Shown: positions 37,805 to 45,969 of the stretch, piece by piece
Numbering within the stretch: the first letter of the stretch is position 1
Layout: every line of letters begins with the position of its first letter
Source of the DNA: CAYJDG01 sp964368875
Lineage (GTDB): Bacteria > Pseudomonadota > Alphaproteobacteria > Micavibrionales > Micavibrionaceae
Direction of reading: 5' to 3'
NCBI GenBank assembly: GCA_964368875.1
Contig: CAYJDG010000015.1
Span: 1-46,051 of the forward strand
DNA: 46,051 nt
Notes under the pieces: generated by a model
What the model saw: the letters and a program-made list of their open reading frames with translations, nothing else
The model's database searches: none
Told to the model about the DNA's origin: nothing
Program-made: the position numbers and the translations under genes

Positions 37805-40800
37805 ATGCGCCGAATCGCCATTTTTGCCGTTTATCTCATAGTCTTAGCCTGCGCCGTAACACCTGCCTCTGCGGCGGATAAAGTCACGGTGCGCACAGGT
37901 GTGCATGATGGCTACACCCGGATCGTCTTTGCCTGGCCGTCCGCGCCGAAATATACTGCAAAACAGAGCGGCACGACCCTGACGCTCAATTTCACAAACG
38001 CGGCCACGTTCTCGATCAGCGGCAAGGCTCCGTCCGCACTGCCGCGCATTAGCGGCTTCTCGACCACCCCGCAAAGCGCCACCATCGAGTTTGCCGCCGG
38101 ACAGTCGGTGCGCGAGTTTGTTATCGGCAGCCGCCTGATCGTCGATATTCAGGGCAAGCCTGTGCCGCCTGCCAAAACCACTGAACCCGTCGCTGATAAA
38201 AAACCACCTGAGAAAGTCGCCGACGCGAAACCAGCAGAGACCAAGAAACCTGAACCTGAAAAAGCCGAGCCTGCCAAACCCGCCGAAGAAAAACCGGCAC
38301 CGGTTGCAGTGGTCGCACCGGAAAAACCTAAACCGGTTGAAGTGAAGCCGGCAGAACCTGCTCCGACGCCTGCGGATCAACTTGGCCCGCCGCCAGTCGA
38401 TGAAGAGAAAACTGCGCAATCGGTAACGCCAGAGATGACACCTGCGCCGAAACCTGCCGCCGTTGTTCCAGCGACAGCCCCGCCCAAGCTTGATGCGCAT
38501 ATGATTAACATCACGGCGACGCAGGCGATCGGCGTTGCCGCGTTCGAACGCTTCGGTACGCTCTGGATCGTGCTTGATAAGCCTGACTATCCGATCTTTC
38601 CGCAAGTAGCCGGGCCGCAGAAGGCCAGCTTCCCGCCGTTTGACCGCATCGCCCTCAAAGACGGCACGATCTTCAAACTGAAAATTCCAGCTGGTCTGAA
38701 CACATATGGCGAAGGCGGCGGGTTGGTGTGGAAAATCGTGCTCACCCCGACGGCGCGTAAAACCTCACCGCTTGGCTTTGAGCGGTCCTTCGATCAGACC
38801 AAGAAACCGGGCGGCAGCCTGCTATGGAAGACTCTTGAAAGCCGCCAGATCATCGAGTTCACCGACCCGGAAGTCGGCGACACCCTGAAAGCGGTCACCG
38901 TTTCCTCATCCCGCGATTTGTCTGGCGCGGCGCAGGATTATCCTGAATTCTCGACGCTCGATACCATCACTGGCCTTGTCATCCGCCCTAAAATTGATGA
39001 CCTGATGGTAACGCGCGAGACAAAAGGGGTGGTGCTGACCACCGCGAATGGTCTTGCCTTGTCTCCGGAAACTGATCTGGCATCGCTGAAGCTCCAGCAA
39101 AAAGAGAATGATGAATCGATTGCCGAGACGCCTGATCCGGTGACGACCTCCGATAAGCCAGCAGACCCGGCCAATCCGTTTTCAAAGATATTCTCTTTCG
39201 ACCGCTGGCAGATGGGCGGCCCTGAAGAAATATCCGAGAACCAGCGCATCATCATGTCGGCGCTTGCCGGAAAAACCGATCAGGGCAAGGCTGAAGATTT
39301 GATGACGCTCGCCAAAATGGAACTCGCCAATGGGCGCGGGCCTGAAGCGCTCGGCTATGTTGATTTTGCCGGGGATATCGTCAAGGACCTGACGACCACG
39401 CCGGAATTTCTTGCGCTGCGCGGGGCAGCGGAAGCTTTGACAGGCCAGCATGACCGTGGCTTCAAGGATTTCTCTGATAAGGCCCTGGAGCCGATCACCG
39501 AGATCAAATTCTGGCGCGCCTTCACCCTCGCCAATCTTGAGGACTGGAAGCAGGCCGATACGGTTCTGCCCAAGGATGTTTCTATCCTCAACCATTATCC
39601 GCAACCGGTGCGTATGCCGGTGGGCCTCACCCTCGCCGAAGTGGCTCTGCGGGCCGGGGATACCGATACGGCGGATAAGATTCTCGAAATCCTGGCCCGC
39701 GACGAAGAAAAACTCCCGCTCGCTCAGGCGGCGGGGCTGGAATATCTGCGTGGTGAATCCCGCCGCCAGCAGGGTGATTTCGATGGAATGAAAAAAATGT
39801 GGGAACCCCTCGCCAACGGGCCGGATGATATGTACCGCGCCAAAGCGGGACTTGCGCTCACCAGCCAGCTGCTCGACAAAAAAGAAATCACCGCTGAAAA
39901 GGCCATCGATAAACTCGAAGGGCTCCGTTATGCATGGCGCGGCGATGAGCTTGAAACGGCGATCAACTACAAGCTTGGCCGTATCTATATGGACAGCAAC
40001 CAGCCTATCAAAGGGCTAACCCTTCTCCGTCAAGCGGCGTCGCTCGCACCGGGCAGCGATCTTGGCCGCAGCATCACCGCCTATATGACCGAGGCCTTCA
40101 AGAACCTGTTCCTGACCGACAAGGTCAAAGTGCTGAATCCGATTGATGCGCTGACCATCTATGATGAATTTTCCGAACTGATCCCGACCGGTGAAGACGG
40201 TGACAAAGTTGCCCGCCAGCTGGCTGAGCGTCTGGTCGATGCCGACCTGTTGCCGCGGGCTGAAAATCTGCTGCAAAACCAGATCGACACGCGCCTGAAC
40301 GGCATGCAGGGAGCCGAGGTTGCGCTGCGTCTTGCTTCGATCCAGATTTTGGATGGCAAACCGGACAAGGCGCTCGATAGTCTCAACCGCGCCGGAGAAT
40401 TCCTACTCAGTGTGCCGCTCGAAGCCGGAGCACCGAAGCGCCGTGAAATTTCTCTCCTGCGCGCACGCGCCCTTGCTGATCAGAAAAAACCCGAAGAAGC
40501 CTTCGCGGCTCTCGCGCTCTTGCAACAGGATGGCGATGTTCTACGCCTGCGCGCCGATATCGCGTGGCGCTCCAAACGCTGGCAGGATGCCAGTGACTCG
40601 CTGGAACAACTGGTCGCCCAGTCCAATCTTGATCTGACCAAGCCACTCAATGACGAACAAGCGGCGAACATCCTCAATTGGGCGGTCGCGCTGTATCTTG
40701 CTGACAACCGCTATGTGCTGGCCAATCTGCGTGAAAAATATTCGGATCCGATGGCCCAGACGCCGCTTGCCAAAAAATTCGATGTCGTCACCCGCCCGCG

Positions 40801-40975
40801 TCAGAATTCGCTGCTGGCTGATCGCAACACCATCAACAGCATCATCGGCGAAACAGATATCTTCAAAGGCTTCCTCGATAAAGTCGGCGCCGCCAAACCT
40901 CTCGGTGAAAAACCCGCAACAGGCGCCGCAACCCCAGCCGTGCCGCAGCCGGTTAAGCCCGTGGCGGGCGAGTAA
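37805..40975 (+). CDS. Large exported protein: AMIN-like domain, Pro/Lys/Glu linker, TPR region (1056 aa)
   Basis: A signal peptide (MRRIAIFAVYLIVLACAVTP-ASA) is cut near residue 23. Residues 24-115 (VRTGVHDGYTRIVFAWPSAP, REFVIGSRLIVDIQG) resemble AMIN domains, which bind cell-wall or outer-membrane partners. Residues 115-230 are a Lys/Pro/Glu/Ala-rich linker. A second beta region follows (IGVAAFERFGTLWIVLDKPD). From about 420 on there are helical hairpins of TPR type (LMTLAKMELANGRGPEALGY, VALRLASIQILDGKPDKALD). It starts 51 bases after motB, so it is likely a periplasmic factor of the stator group; that role is inferred. Confidence 0.7.
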   Translation: MRRIAIFAVYLIVLACAVTPASAADKVTVRTGVHDGYTRIVFAWPSAPKYTAKQSGTTLTLNFTNAATFSISGKAPSALPRISGFSTTPQSATIEFAAGQSVREFVIGSRLIVDIQGKPVPPAKTTEPVADKKPPEKVADAKPAETKKPEPEKAEPAKPAEEKPAPVAVVAPEKPKPVEVKPAEPAPTPADQLGPPPVDEEKTAQSVTPEMTPAPKPAAVVPATAPPKLDAHMINITATQAIGVAAFERFGTLWIVLDKPDYPIFPQVAGPQKASFPPFDRIALKDGTIFKLKIPAGLNTYGEGGGLVWKIVLTPTARKTSPLGFERSFDQTKKPGGSLLWKTLESRQIIEFTDPEVGDTLKAVTVSSSRDLSGAAQDYPEFSTLDTITGLVIRPKIDDLMVTRETKGVVLTTANGLALSPETDLASLKLQQKENDESIAETPDPVTTSDKPADPANPFSKIFSFDRWQMGGPEEISENQRIIMSALAGKTDQGKAEDLMTLAKMELANGRGPEALGYVDFAGDIVKDLTTTPEFLALRGAAEALTGQHDRGFKDFSDKALEPITEIKFWRAFTLANLEDWKQADTVLPKDVSILNHYPQPVRMPVGLTLAEVALRAGDTDTADKILEILARDEEKLPLAQAAGLEYLRGESRRQQGDFDGMKKMWEPLANGPDDMYRAKAGLALTSQLLDKKEITAEKAIDKLEGLRYAWRGDELETAINYKLGRIYMDSNQPIKGLTLLRQAASLAPGSDLGRSITAYMTEAFKNLFLTDKVKVLNPIDALTIYDEFSELIPTGEDGDKVARQLAERLVDADLLPRAENLLQNQIDTRLNGMQGAEVALRLASIQILDGKPDKALDSLNRAGEFLLSVPLEAGAPKRREISLLRARALADQKKPEEAFAALALLQQDGDVLRLRADIAWRSKRWQDASDSLEQLVAQSNLDLTKPLNDEQAANILNWAVALYLADNRYVLANLREKYSDPMAQTPLAKKFDVVTRPRQNSLLADRNTINSIIGETDIFKGFLDKVGAAKPLGEKPATGAATPAVPQPVKPVAGE

Positions 40976-40985
40976 TCTCGTAAAT

Positions 40986-41014
40986 TTGACAGTGCGTTTA
41001 CGGCTGTGTGACAC
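40986..41014 (+). promoter_or_regulatory. Possible promoter of the acetyltransferase gene
   Basis: TTGACA (40986-40991) is a perfect -35; 17 bases later TGACAC (41009-41014) is a poor -10. The -35 lies within an inverted repeat CGTAAA...TTTACG (40979-41001) that could be an operator. Confidence 0.35.
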
Positions 41015-41052
41015 TGAAGGCAACGAAAAAGAAGCCCTCAGGGTGTGTGTTA

Positions 41053-41544
41053 ATGTCATTTAAAGTCCGGTCTGCAGAGCAGGGCGATTTTGAGCAGGTA
41101 ACTGCTTTGCTGTCGCGCCTGCATCTCCATCAGGGGACAGTCACGAGTGCTGATGATCCTCTCACCGCCAAAACCGCCGATATATTTATCTCTGAAACTC
41201 TGAGCGGTGGCGGTCATCTCTTTGTCGCCGAAGATCCGCAGGGCAGGCTCATGGGTTTTGCCAATATCTCGTTTTTTGAAGGACGGAAAACGACCGAGGT
41301 GACCGATCTTTATGTTCTACCGGAGCATGAAGGAAAGTATATCTCCCTAAATCTCGGGCGGGCTTGCGAAGCGATGGCACGCACGCGGGGGTATGAAGCT
41401 CTTGATCTGTGCGTTCTCGAAACGAACCCGGCCATGCGGCTTTATCAGAGGTTTGGATTTGCGGTTCTTCCTGAAACCGATCTGGTTGGTCCGCGTCAAC
41501 CGGGCAAGACGTATATCCAGATCATGCGCAAAGATTTGGTTTAG
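41053..41544 (+). CDS. GNAT-family N-acetyltransferase
   Basis: The 163-residue product has the GNAT pattern: FKVRSAEQGDFEQVTALLSR at the start, then HLFVAEDPQGRLMGFANISF, the acetyl-CoA strand EVTDLYVLPEHEGKYISLNL with a Q/R-x-x-G/A-like turn, and LDLCVLETNPAMRLYQRFGF at the end. The N-P-A-x-x-x-Y-x-x-x-G-F motif is diagnostic. The substrate is unknown. The ATG at 41053 is used because upstream in-frame codons are not GNAT-like. It appears unrelated to motility. Confidence 0.85.
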   Translation: MSFKVRSAEQGDFEQVTALLSRLHLHQGTVTSADDPLTAKTADIFISETLSGGGHLFVAEDPQGRLMGFANISFFEGRKTTEVTDLYVLPEHEGKYISLNLGRACEAMARTRGYEALDLCVLETNPAMRLYQRFGFAVLPETDLVGPRQPGKTYIQIMRKDLV

Positions 41545-41551
41545 AAAAGTT

Positions 41552-42205
41552 TCAGTTCGCGCCAGAGTGCAAATGATAAGCCATCACGCAATTCTCGGCC
41601 CGGGTTTCGATGACCTTTAGTCTGGCATCTTTTATGATCTGATTTATCAGCTTTTTAGATTTATTAAGGCTCAGATACGTCGATATAGAAAAAATACTAT
41701 ACTGCGTTTCAAGGTCGACCCAGAACTTTGGCGGAAATACCATGTCGAGCAGAGGTGTACCGTAGCTTGAAATTTCGCTGTATGAGAGCTTGCGCTTCGC
41801 ATGAAGGCGATGCCTGGAAACATACCGCTTCATGCCGGTATGAACGTAATCAAGCGTTTCCGGGTTACGCAGAGTAATCTGTGTAACGTCCCGCCACGCA
41901 AAGGATTTGCCTTCGGGGTAATCAGGATGTCCGGGGAATTCAATTCGTTCAGGGCTAACGGAAAACTCCATAAGGCCGAGCCGCTCCATAAATTCGGCTA
42001 GTTTTTCCGAAGGGGCTGCAGTCATGCAGTAAAAAGGTAGAAAGAGGGCAGCAAGCGCCAAAAGAAGAAAAAAAGCGCTGATCAACCTGTTCTCAATTGG
42101 GAATTCTGCGTTCATGAGTGCAGGCCCTAAAAAAATAAAGGCCGCTATCGGCAGAATAAAATGAATTGTAAACAGAAACGGGATGACAAGGCAGATGTAA
42201 CGCAA
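41552..42205 (-). CDS. Hypothetical membrane protein (217 aa)
   Basis: Not recognised. Two hydrophobic helices open the protein (ICLVIPFLFTIHFILPIAAF and LISAFFLLLALAALFLPFYC). A cytosolic domain then begins FSVSPERIEFPGHPDYPEGK with AWRDVTQITLRN, reminiscent of PH-like or YcxB-like domains that follow two helices. It converges with the acetyltransferase gene and sits between it and fliP. Its flanks (42206-42327) are AT-rich and contain no further gene. Confidence 0.55.
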   Translation of the reverse strand: MRYICLVIPFLFTIHFILPIAAFIFLGPALMNAEFPIENRLISAFFLLLALAALFLPFYCMTAAPSEKLAEFMERLGLMEFSVSPERIEFPGHPDYPEGKSFAWRDVTQITLRNPETLDYVHTGMKRYVSRHRLHAKRKLSYSEISSYGTPLLDMVFPPKFWVDLETQYSIFSISTYLSLNKSKKLINQIIKDARLKVIETRAENCVMAYHLHSGAN

Positions 42206-42327
42206 ATCTGTGGCGTTAAAAATTTTATATTTATAGGCCCCGGACTTTGGTTCGCTGGTAAAAGTTGCTGTCTTAAAAAGGGAAAAATAAAAACCTAGTC
42301 TTCTGAATATAATTTATCTCTATGGGT

Positions 42328-43182
42328 TTATGGTTCGACGGGAATAGCCGGGGCTGGTGTCCCAGCATCTGGGATCGCCGCACCCAAATCGAAGCTGTGG
42401 ATCAGTGAACCGACCACGAGGTTCCAGCCATCGACCAGCACGAAGAAAATAATCTTGAACGGCAGGGAAATGACGATCGGTGGCAGCATCATCATTCCCA
42501 TCGACATCAGGATCGAGGAGGTCACGATATCGATGATCAGGAACGGCAGGAACAGCATAAAGCCGATCTCGAACGCGCGGCGCAGTTCCGAAATCATAAA
42601 GGCGGGAACGATCACCTGAAGCGGCGTGGCTTCAGGGGTTTCCGGTTTTTCTTTCGAGACTTCGATAAAAAGGGCCAGATCTTTTTCGCGGACATGCTTG
42701 AGCATGAACATCTTGAACGGCTCGACGCTGCGTTCGAACGCGGTGACTTCGTCGATGTCCTCGTTGATCAGCGGCACGACACCTTGCTTGTAAGCGGCTT
42801 CAAGAGTTGGCGACATGATGAAGAAGGTCATGAACAGGGCAAGTGAAATCATCACGCTGTTCGGCGGTGTCTGTTGCAGGCCGATGGCTGAGCGCAGGAA
42901 TGAGAGCACGACGACGATCCGCGTGAACGACGTCATCATCACGAGAATGGACGGCGCGAGCGAGAGAACGGTGAGGAGGGCGACCATCTGCACGACGCGG
43001 CCAGTGACCGTGCCATCCTGACCGTTGCCAAGATCAAGCGACACGACCTGCGCCAGCGCCGGATTGAACAACATGGCTGCGAGCAGCGTGGTCATGGTCA
43101 GCGCAAAAAGGATCAGCGCGCTGGTGGCGTGACGGCGCAAGGACTGAACAAGCGACTGGCGGAGGTTAAGCGGGCTTTTCAT
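42328..43182 (-). CDS. fliP: FliP, flagellar export gate protein
   Basis: FliP is a core channel protein of the export gate. The ATG at 43182 (MKSPLNLRQ) is used; the frame runs further back into fliO. After a signal peptide (LFALTMTTLLAAMLFNPALA) come the FliP motifs: SFTRIVVVLSFLRSAIGLQQ, PPNSVMISLALFMTFFIMSP, VIVPAFMISELRRAFEIGFM and MGMMMLPPIVISLPFKIIFF. The product is 284 residues plus a proline-rich tail. It overlaps fliO by 17 bases. Confidence 0.96.
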   Translation of the reverse strand: MKSPLNLRQSLVQSLRRHATSALILFALTMTTLLAAMLFNPALAQVVSLDLGNGQDGTVTGRVVQMVALLTVLSLAPSILVMMTSFTRIVVVLSFLRSAIGLQQTPPNSVMISLALFMTFFIMSPTLEAAYKQGVVPLINEDIDEVTAFERSVEPFKMFMLKHVREKDLALFIEVSKEKPETPEATPLQVIVPAFMISELRRAFEIGFMLFLPFLIIDIVTSSILMSMGMMMLPPIVISLPFKIIFFVLVDGWNLVVGSLIHSFDLGAAIPDAGTPAPAIPVEP

Positions 43183-43450
43183 CGGCAGGTACGGGAATCT
43201 CTGTTTCGATGACAGTCTCGCCTGTCGGCCCGAGAATGACAAGGTGCTGCGTGGTATCTCGTTGCAGGATGATGGCGCGGCGGCGCGCATCGAGGGGCAG
43301 GGTTTCAATGACCTTAAGGCGGCGTTTGCCGGTGGTGTTGAGAACCGGATTGGTCAGTCCGAGTTTCCGCAATCCAAGCCACAGCCCGCCCATCAGGGAG
43401 AGCACGAAGATCATTGCGCCTAAAAAACGGAAATAGCTTTCACCGTCCAT
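43166..43450 (-). CDS. fliO: FliO, export gate assembly protein
   Basis: FliO helps FliP assemble. The 94-residue protein has one helix (YFRFLGAMIFVLSLMGGLWL). The typical cytosolic domain RLKVIETLPLDARRRAIILQ follows, with HLVILGPTGETVIE. This matches FliO in size and pattern. Its end overlaps the fliP start, and the preceding gene ends 3 bases upstream. Confidence 0.88.
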   Translation of the reverse strand: MDGESYFRFLGAMIFVLSLMGGLWLGLRKLGLTNPVLNTTGKRRLKVIETLPLDARRRAIILQRDTTQHLVILGPTGETVIETEIPVPADEKPA

Positions 43451-43453
43451 GGT

Positions 43454-43720
43454 CTATTTCTCGCCTTCGTCAAAATCGTTCTGAAAATCTTTGAGTTCGT
43501 GGGCGAGACCTTCGAGCAGGCCGATCATTTCGCGCATCTTGTCGGCGGTCTGGCGGCTGTCTTTACCGGGGGCGGTCAAAAGTGCCTGGCACAGGGTGGA
43601 AACGTCGCGCTCGAGCGGCGCGAGATCGGGCACCGTGCCGCGCTGGATCATGTGCATGGCCTCTTCGAGCCGGACAATCTGGGCCTGAAGGCGCTCGTTT
43701 AGGTCGTCGCTGGTGGTCAT
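43454..43720 (-). CDS. Small helical protein of the fliO-fliP operon (88 aa)
   Basis: Not recognised. It is predicted to be all-helical with coiled-coil heptads (LNERLQAQIVRLEEAMHMIQ, REMIGLLEGLAHELKDFQND) and an acidic end. Its start overlaps the stop of the FlhB-like gene (43717-43720) and its stop is 3 bases from fliO, so it is made with both. An export-chaperone-like or gate-assembly role is a guess from position only. Confidence 0.6.
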   Translation of the reverse strand: MTTSDDLNERLQAQIVRLEEAMHMIQRGTVPDLAPLERDVSTLCQALLTAPGKDSRQTADKMREMIGLLEGLAHELKDFQNDFDEGEK

Positions 43721-44118
43721 GAGGAGGACTCTGGGGGTTCCTGAGACTGAATCTGCGCCTGCAAGATGGCGTCAAATGGATTTGGTTCGTTATTTGCTTT
43801 GTAAACATAGGACAGGACTTCCGCAACCGCCAGAAACGCTTCTGACGGGATCGGACTGTCCAGCTCGATCTTGGCGAGCATCTCCGCGAGGGCTGAATCC
43901 TCGCGGACGTTGATGCCGTTTTCAAAGGCGAGCTGCAAAATCTGCTCGGCAAGTTTTCCCCGGCCTGCGGCTGTAATCCGGGGGATGTCGTCTTCGGTCA
44001 GGCCCCCGGTGATCGCCACGGCGGTCTGGTTTTTGGGTTTTTGCTTGATATTTGAAGGGGTTAGACCGTCCTTGGGGGTAACTGGCGTCCCGTCGTCGTT
44101 CTGGTCGATCTTTGGCAT
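43717..44118 (-). CDS. Stand-alone FlhB C-terminal-domain protein (FhlB/EscU-C type)
   Basis: The 133-residue protein has no membrane helices. The region AGRGKLAEQILQLAFENGIN, REDSALAEMLAKIELDSPIP, SEAFLAVAEVLSYVYK follows the cytosolic domain of FlhB. The autocleavage motif N-P-T-H is replaced by KNQTAVAI, so self-cleavage is not expected. Such short FlhB-like proteins can support the switch in export specificity. It leads the minus-strand row ending in fliP. Its ATG overlaps the sigma-54 promoter that faces flgB. Confidence 0.8.
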   Translation of the reverse strand: MPKIDQNDDGTPVTPKDGLTPSNIKQKPKNQTAVAITGGLTEDDIPRITAAGRGKLAEQILQLAFENGINVREDSALAEMLAKIELDSPIPSEAFLAVAEVLSYVYKANNEPNPFDAILQAQIQSQEPPESSS

Positions 44119-44128
44119 GGGCCGTGCA
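44113..44128 (+). promoter_or_regulatory. Sigma-54 promoter of flgB-flgC-fliE
   Basis: TGGCATG-GGCC-GTGCA differs from TGGCACG-N4-TTGCA at two positions, with GG-N10-GC spacing exact. Transcription would start near 44139, about 39 bases before flgB. The -24 box covers the start codon of the divergent FlhB-like gene. Confidence 0.75.
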
Positions 44129-44177
44129 AGTCCTTGGGTGGGTAAGACACTTATAACAAAAACATGGGTAATGGGTC

Positions 44178-44582
44178 ATGACAACAGATATCAGCCTCTT
44201 TAAGGCGATGGGCTCCAAAATGATGTATGACAATCATCGTCAACGCGTCATTTCCCAGAATATCGCTAACGCCGACACACCCGGCTATCAGCCAAGCGAC
44301 CTGACCAAGGTCGATTTTGGCCGCACTCTCAAAAAAGTCAGTGGTGATACCTCTATTCAAATGGTTTCGACCAACCCCGGCCATCTCCCGGCGGTCAACC
44401 AGCTGGCCGCGACCAAAGTCCGCGAACAGAAAAACACGTATGAGATCGCACCCGATGGCAACGGTGTCATCCTCGAAGAACAACTGATCAAATCCAACGA
44501 TGTGCAGATGGACTATAACCTGATGATCAACCTGTATCGTCAGAACACCGATCTGATCCGCACGTCACTTGGCAAACGATAG
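44178..44582 (+). CDS. flgB: FlgB, proximal rod protein
   Basis: FlgB is a proximal rod subunit. The 134-residue protein has the rod N-terminus (DNHRQRVISQNIANADTPGY) after MTTDISLFKAMGSKM, and the C-terminal QMDYNLMINLYRQNTDLIRT helix. The length is standard. GGGT precedes the ATG. It is first in flgB-flgC-fliE. Confidence 0.96.
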   Translation: MTTDISLFKAMGSKMMYDNHRQRVISQNIANADTPGYQPSDLTKVDFGRTLKKVSGDTSIQMVSTNPGHLPAVNQLAATKVREQKNTYEIAPDGNGVILEEQLIKSNDVQMDYNLMINLYRQNTDLIRTSLGKR

Positions 44583-44595
44583 AAGGGGCTAGAAC

Positions 44596-45009
44596 ATGTC
44601 AGACACGTTTTCGACCTTAAGCATTTCAGGCTACGGCATGCGGGCACAATCAGAGCGCGTGCGCGTGATTGCCCAGAACATCGCCAACTCCGACACCGCA
44701 CCGATGAAGCCCGGCGAGAACCCTTACACCCGCCAGCAAATCACGTTTAAGAACGAGCTCGACCGCAAGCTCGGCGAAAAGCTGGTGAAAGTGAAGGATA
44801 TCGAAAACGACACCAAGGCGGAGTATGCCCAGAAATATATGCCGGGCCATCCAGCGGCGGACGAAAAGGGCTATGTCAAAATGCCGAACGTGAATGCTCT
44901 TATTGAAACTATGGATATGCGCGAAGCCACGAAATCCTACGAAGCCAACCTTGGCATGTTCAATCAAACCCGGGAAATGATGAACCGGACCATCAGTTTG
45001 CTGCAGTAG
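44596..45009 (+). CDS. flgC: FlgC, proximal rod protein
   Basis: FlgC is a proximal rod subunit. The 137-residue protein starts MSDTFSTLSISGYGMRAQSE and has IAQNIANSDTAPMKPGENPY. It ends YEANLGMFNQTREMMNRTIS, all as in the family. It lies 13 bases after flgB and has AGGGG upstream. Confidence 0.97.
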   Translation: MSDTFSTLSISGYGMRAQSERVRVIAQNIANSDTAPMKPGENPYTRQQITFKNELDRKLGEKLVKVKDIENDTKAEYAQKYMPGHPAADEKGYVKMPNVNALIETMDMREATKSYEANLGMFNQTREMMNRTISLLQ

Positions 45010-45043
45010 CGCGTTGGTGGTAGAATAAAAGGACAGGTTTAAA

Positions 45044-45364
45044 ATGGTCGACAAAATCGCTAATCCCGCCGCAGCTGCCAATGCCTATTCGATCACCTCG
45101 AAATCCGCCGTGCCGGGTCTCGGTGGCGACAAGGCTGACTCTGGCGGCGTGTCCTTCGGTGAAATGCTCGAAAGTGCAGCCCGGAACGCCATCGATACGG
45201 TCCGCGGCGGTGAAGCCGCCTCGGCCCGCGCGGTTGCCGGAAAAGCCGATCTGGTCGAAGTGACCCAAGCCGTGACCCAGGCGCGTCTGGCTCTCGATAC
45301 GGTGGTCGCTGTGCGCGACCAGATGATCGAAGCCTATAACCGCATTATCTCGATGCCGATATAG
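45044..45364 (+). CDS. fliE: FliE, MS-ring to rod junction protein
   Basis: FliE joins the MS ring to the rod and is the first exported subunit. The 106-residue protein has the core VSFGEMLESAARNAIDTVRG, KADLVEVTQAVTQARLALDT and VVAVRDQMIEAYNRIISMPI, with the usual FliE C-terminus. AAAGGA precedes the ATG. It is the last gene of the flgB-flgC-fliE row. Confidence 0.95.
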   Translation: MVDKIANPAAAANAYSITSKSAVPGLGGDKADSGGVSFGEMLESAARNAIDTVRGGEAASARAVAGKADLVEVTQAVTQARLALDTVVAVRDQMIEAYNRIISMPI

Positions 45365-45369
45365 TCAGC

Positions 45370-45843
45370 TTATTTAGGTCTTAAATGTGTGCCGCCACTC
45401 TTGGTAAGAGCGGCGGTCATTATTTGCAGGCGTTGGTCCTGATGAACATATCCTTCGGCGACACGGCACATGATCTCACGCAAGTTTTTTAGTTCCGCTT
45501 CAGGAGCTTCTACGAATCTTTCAGACCATGCCGCGCGAAAAGCTATACGGTCAGAGGCATAGAGCATGATGATGTGCAGCGTTTCAGGAAAACTTCCACC
45601 TGCGCCTTGCGCGTAACCTTCATGAATCCAGTAAGGGCCCTTGATCGTTGAGTTGAGGAATATCGCCAAATCTAATTTTAGCTTATTGGCGCTGGCGGTG
45701 TTAGCGTCATAAGAAGCGCAACGGAAACTATCATAATACCAGTCGCAGTGAGGGCCGCTGAAATCCCGCTCAGGCATTTCGCCTTGCAGATGTAAAAGAC
45801 TGGATCGCTGACCTTCTTTAAGAGGGCGTAATGTAAGTGGCAC
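45370..45843 (-). CDS. Hypothetical protein (157 aa)
   Basis: Not recognised. It has no signal peptide or helix long enough to cross a membrane. The middle is rich in aromatics and histidines (GPHCDWYYDSFRCASYDANT, KGPYWIHEGYAQG) and the C-terminal half is helical. It lies between fliE and fliQ on the opposite strand and so interrupts the flagellar run. Its 3' end carries the hairpin likely to end the fliE transcript. Composition is less GC-rich than in flgB, flgC and fliE. Confidence 0.55.
   Translation of the reverse strand: MPLTLRPLKEGQRSSLLHLQGEMPERDFSGPHCDWYYDSFRCASYDANTASANKLKLDLAIFLNSTIKGPYWIHEGYAQGAGGSFPETLHIIMLYASDRIAFRAAWSERFVEAPEAELKNLREIMCRVAEGYVHQDQRLQIMTAALTKSGGTHLRPK
45392..45416 (+). 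terminator. Probable terminator of flgB-flgC-fliE
   Basis: CCGCCACTCTT-GGT-AAGAGCGGCGG forms an 11-bp stem with one A/C mismatch, followed by TCATTATTT. It is 28 bases after the fliE stop and lies inside the end of the opposing gene. The short T-run makes it weak. Confidence 0.45.
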
Positions 45844-45878
45844 GCTTTATGCTCCTTTACATATAGTCATAATATTAA

Positions 45879-45894
45879 GGGGGTTGCCAGTGCA
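45879..45894 (+). promoter_or_regulatory. Weak sigma-54 promoter candidate for fliQ
   Basis: GG (45880-45881) and GC (45892-45893) are spaced by 10 bases, followed by A, within GGGGGTTGCCAGTGCA. The -12 (GTGCA) is good and the -24 poor. It would start about 65 bases before fliQ. Confidence 0.3.
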
Positions 45895-45969
45895 AGGTTT
45901 CTTCTAGTCGCTTGGATTATCAAAGATTTAAGGTTTGCTAGAGGAAGTCTTCACCCTTACAATTGCAAT

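Noticed and set aside
37844..38605. 253-residue Arg-rich open frame on the minus strand
   Set aside because: Mirror of the signal peptide, AMIN-like domain and repetitive linker of the plus-strand TPR protein.
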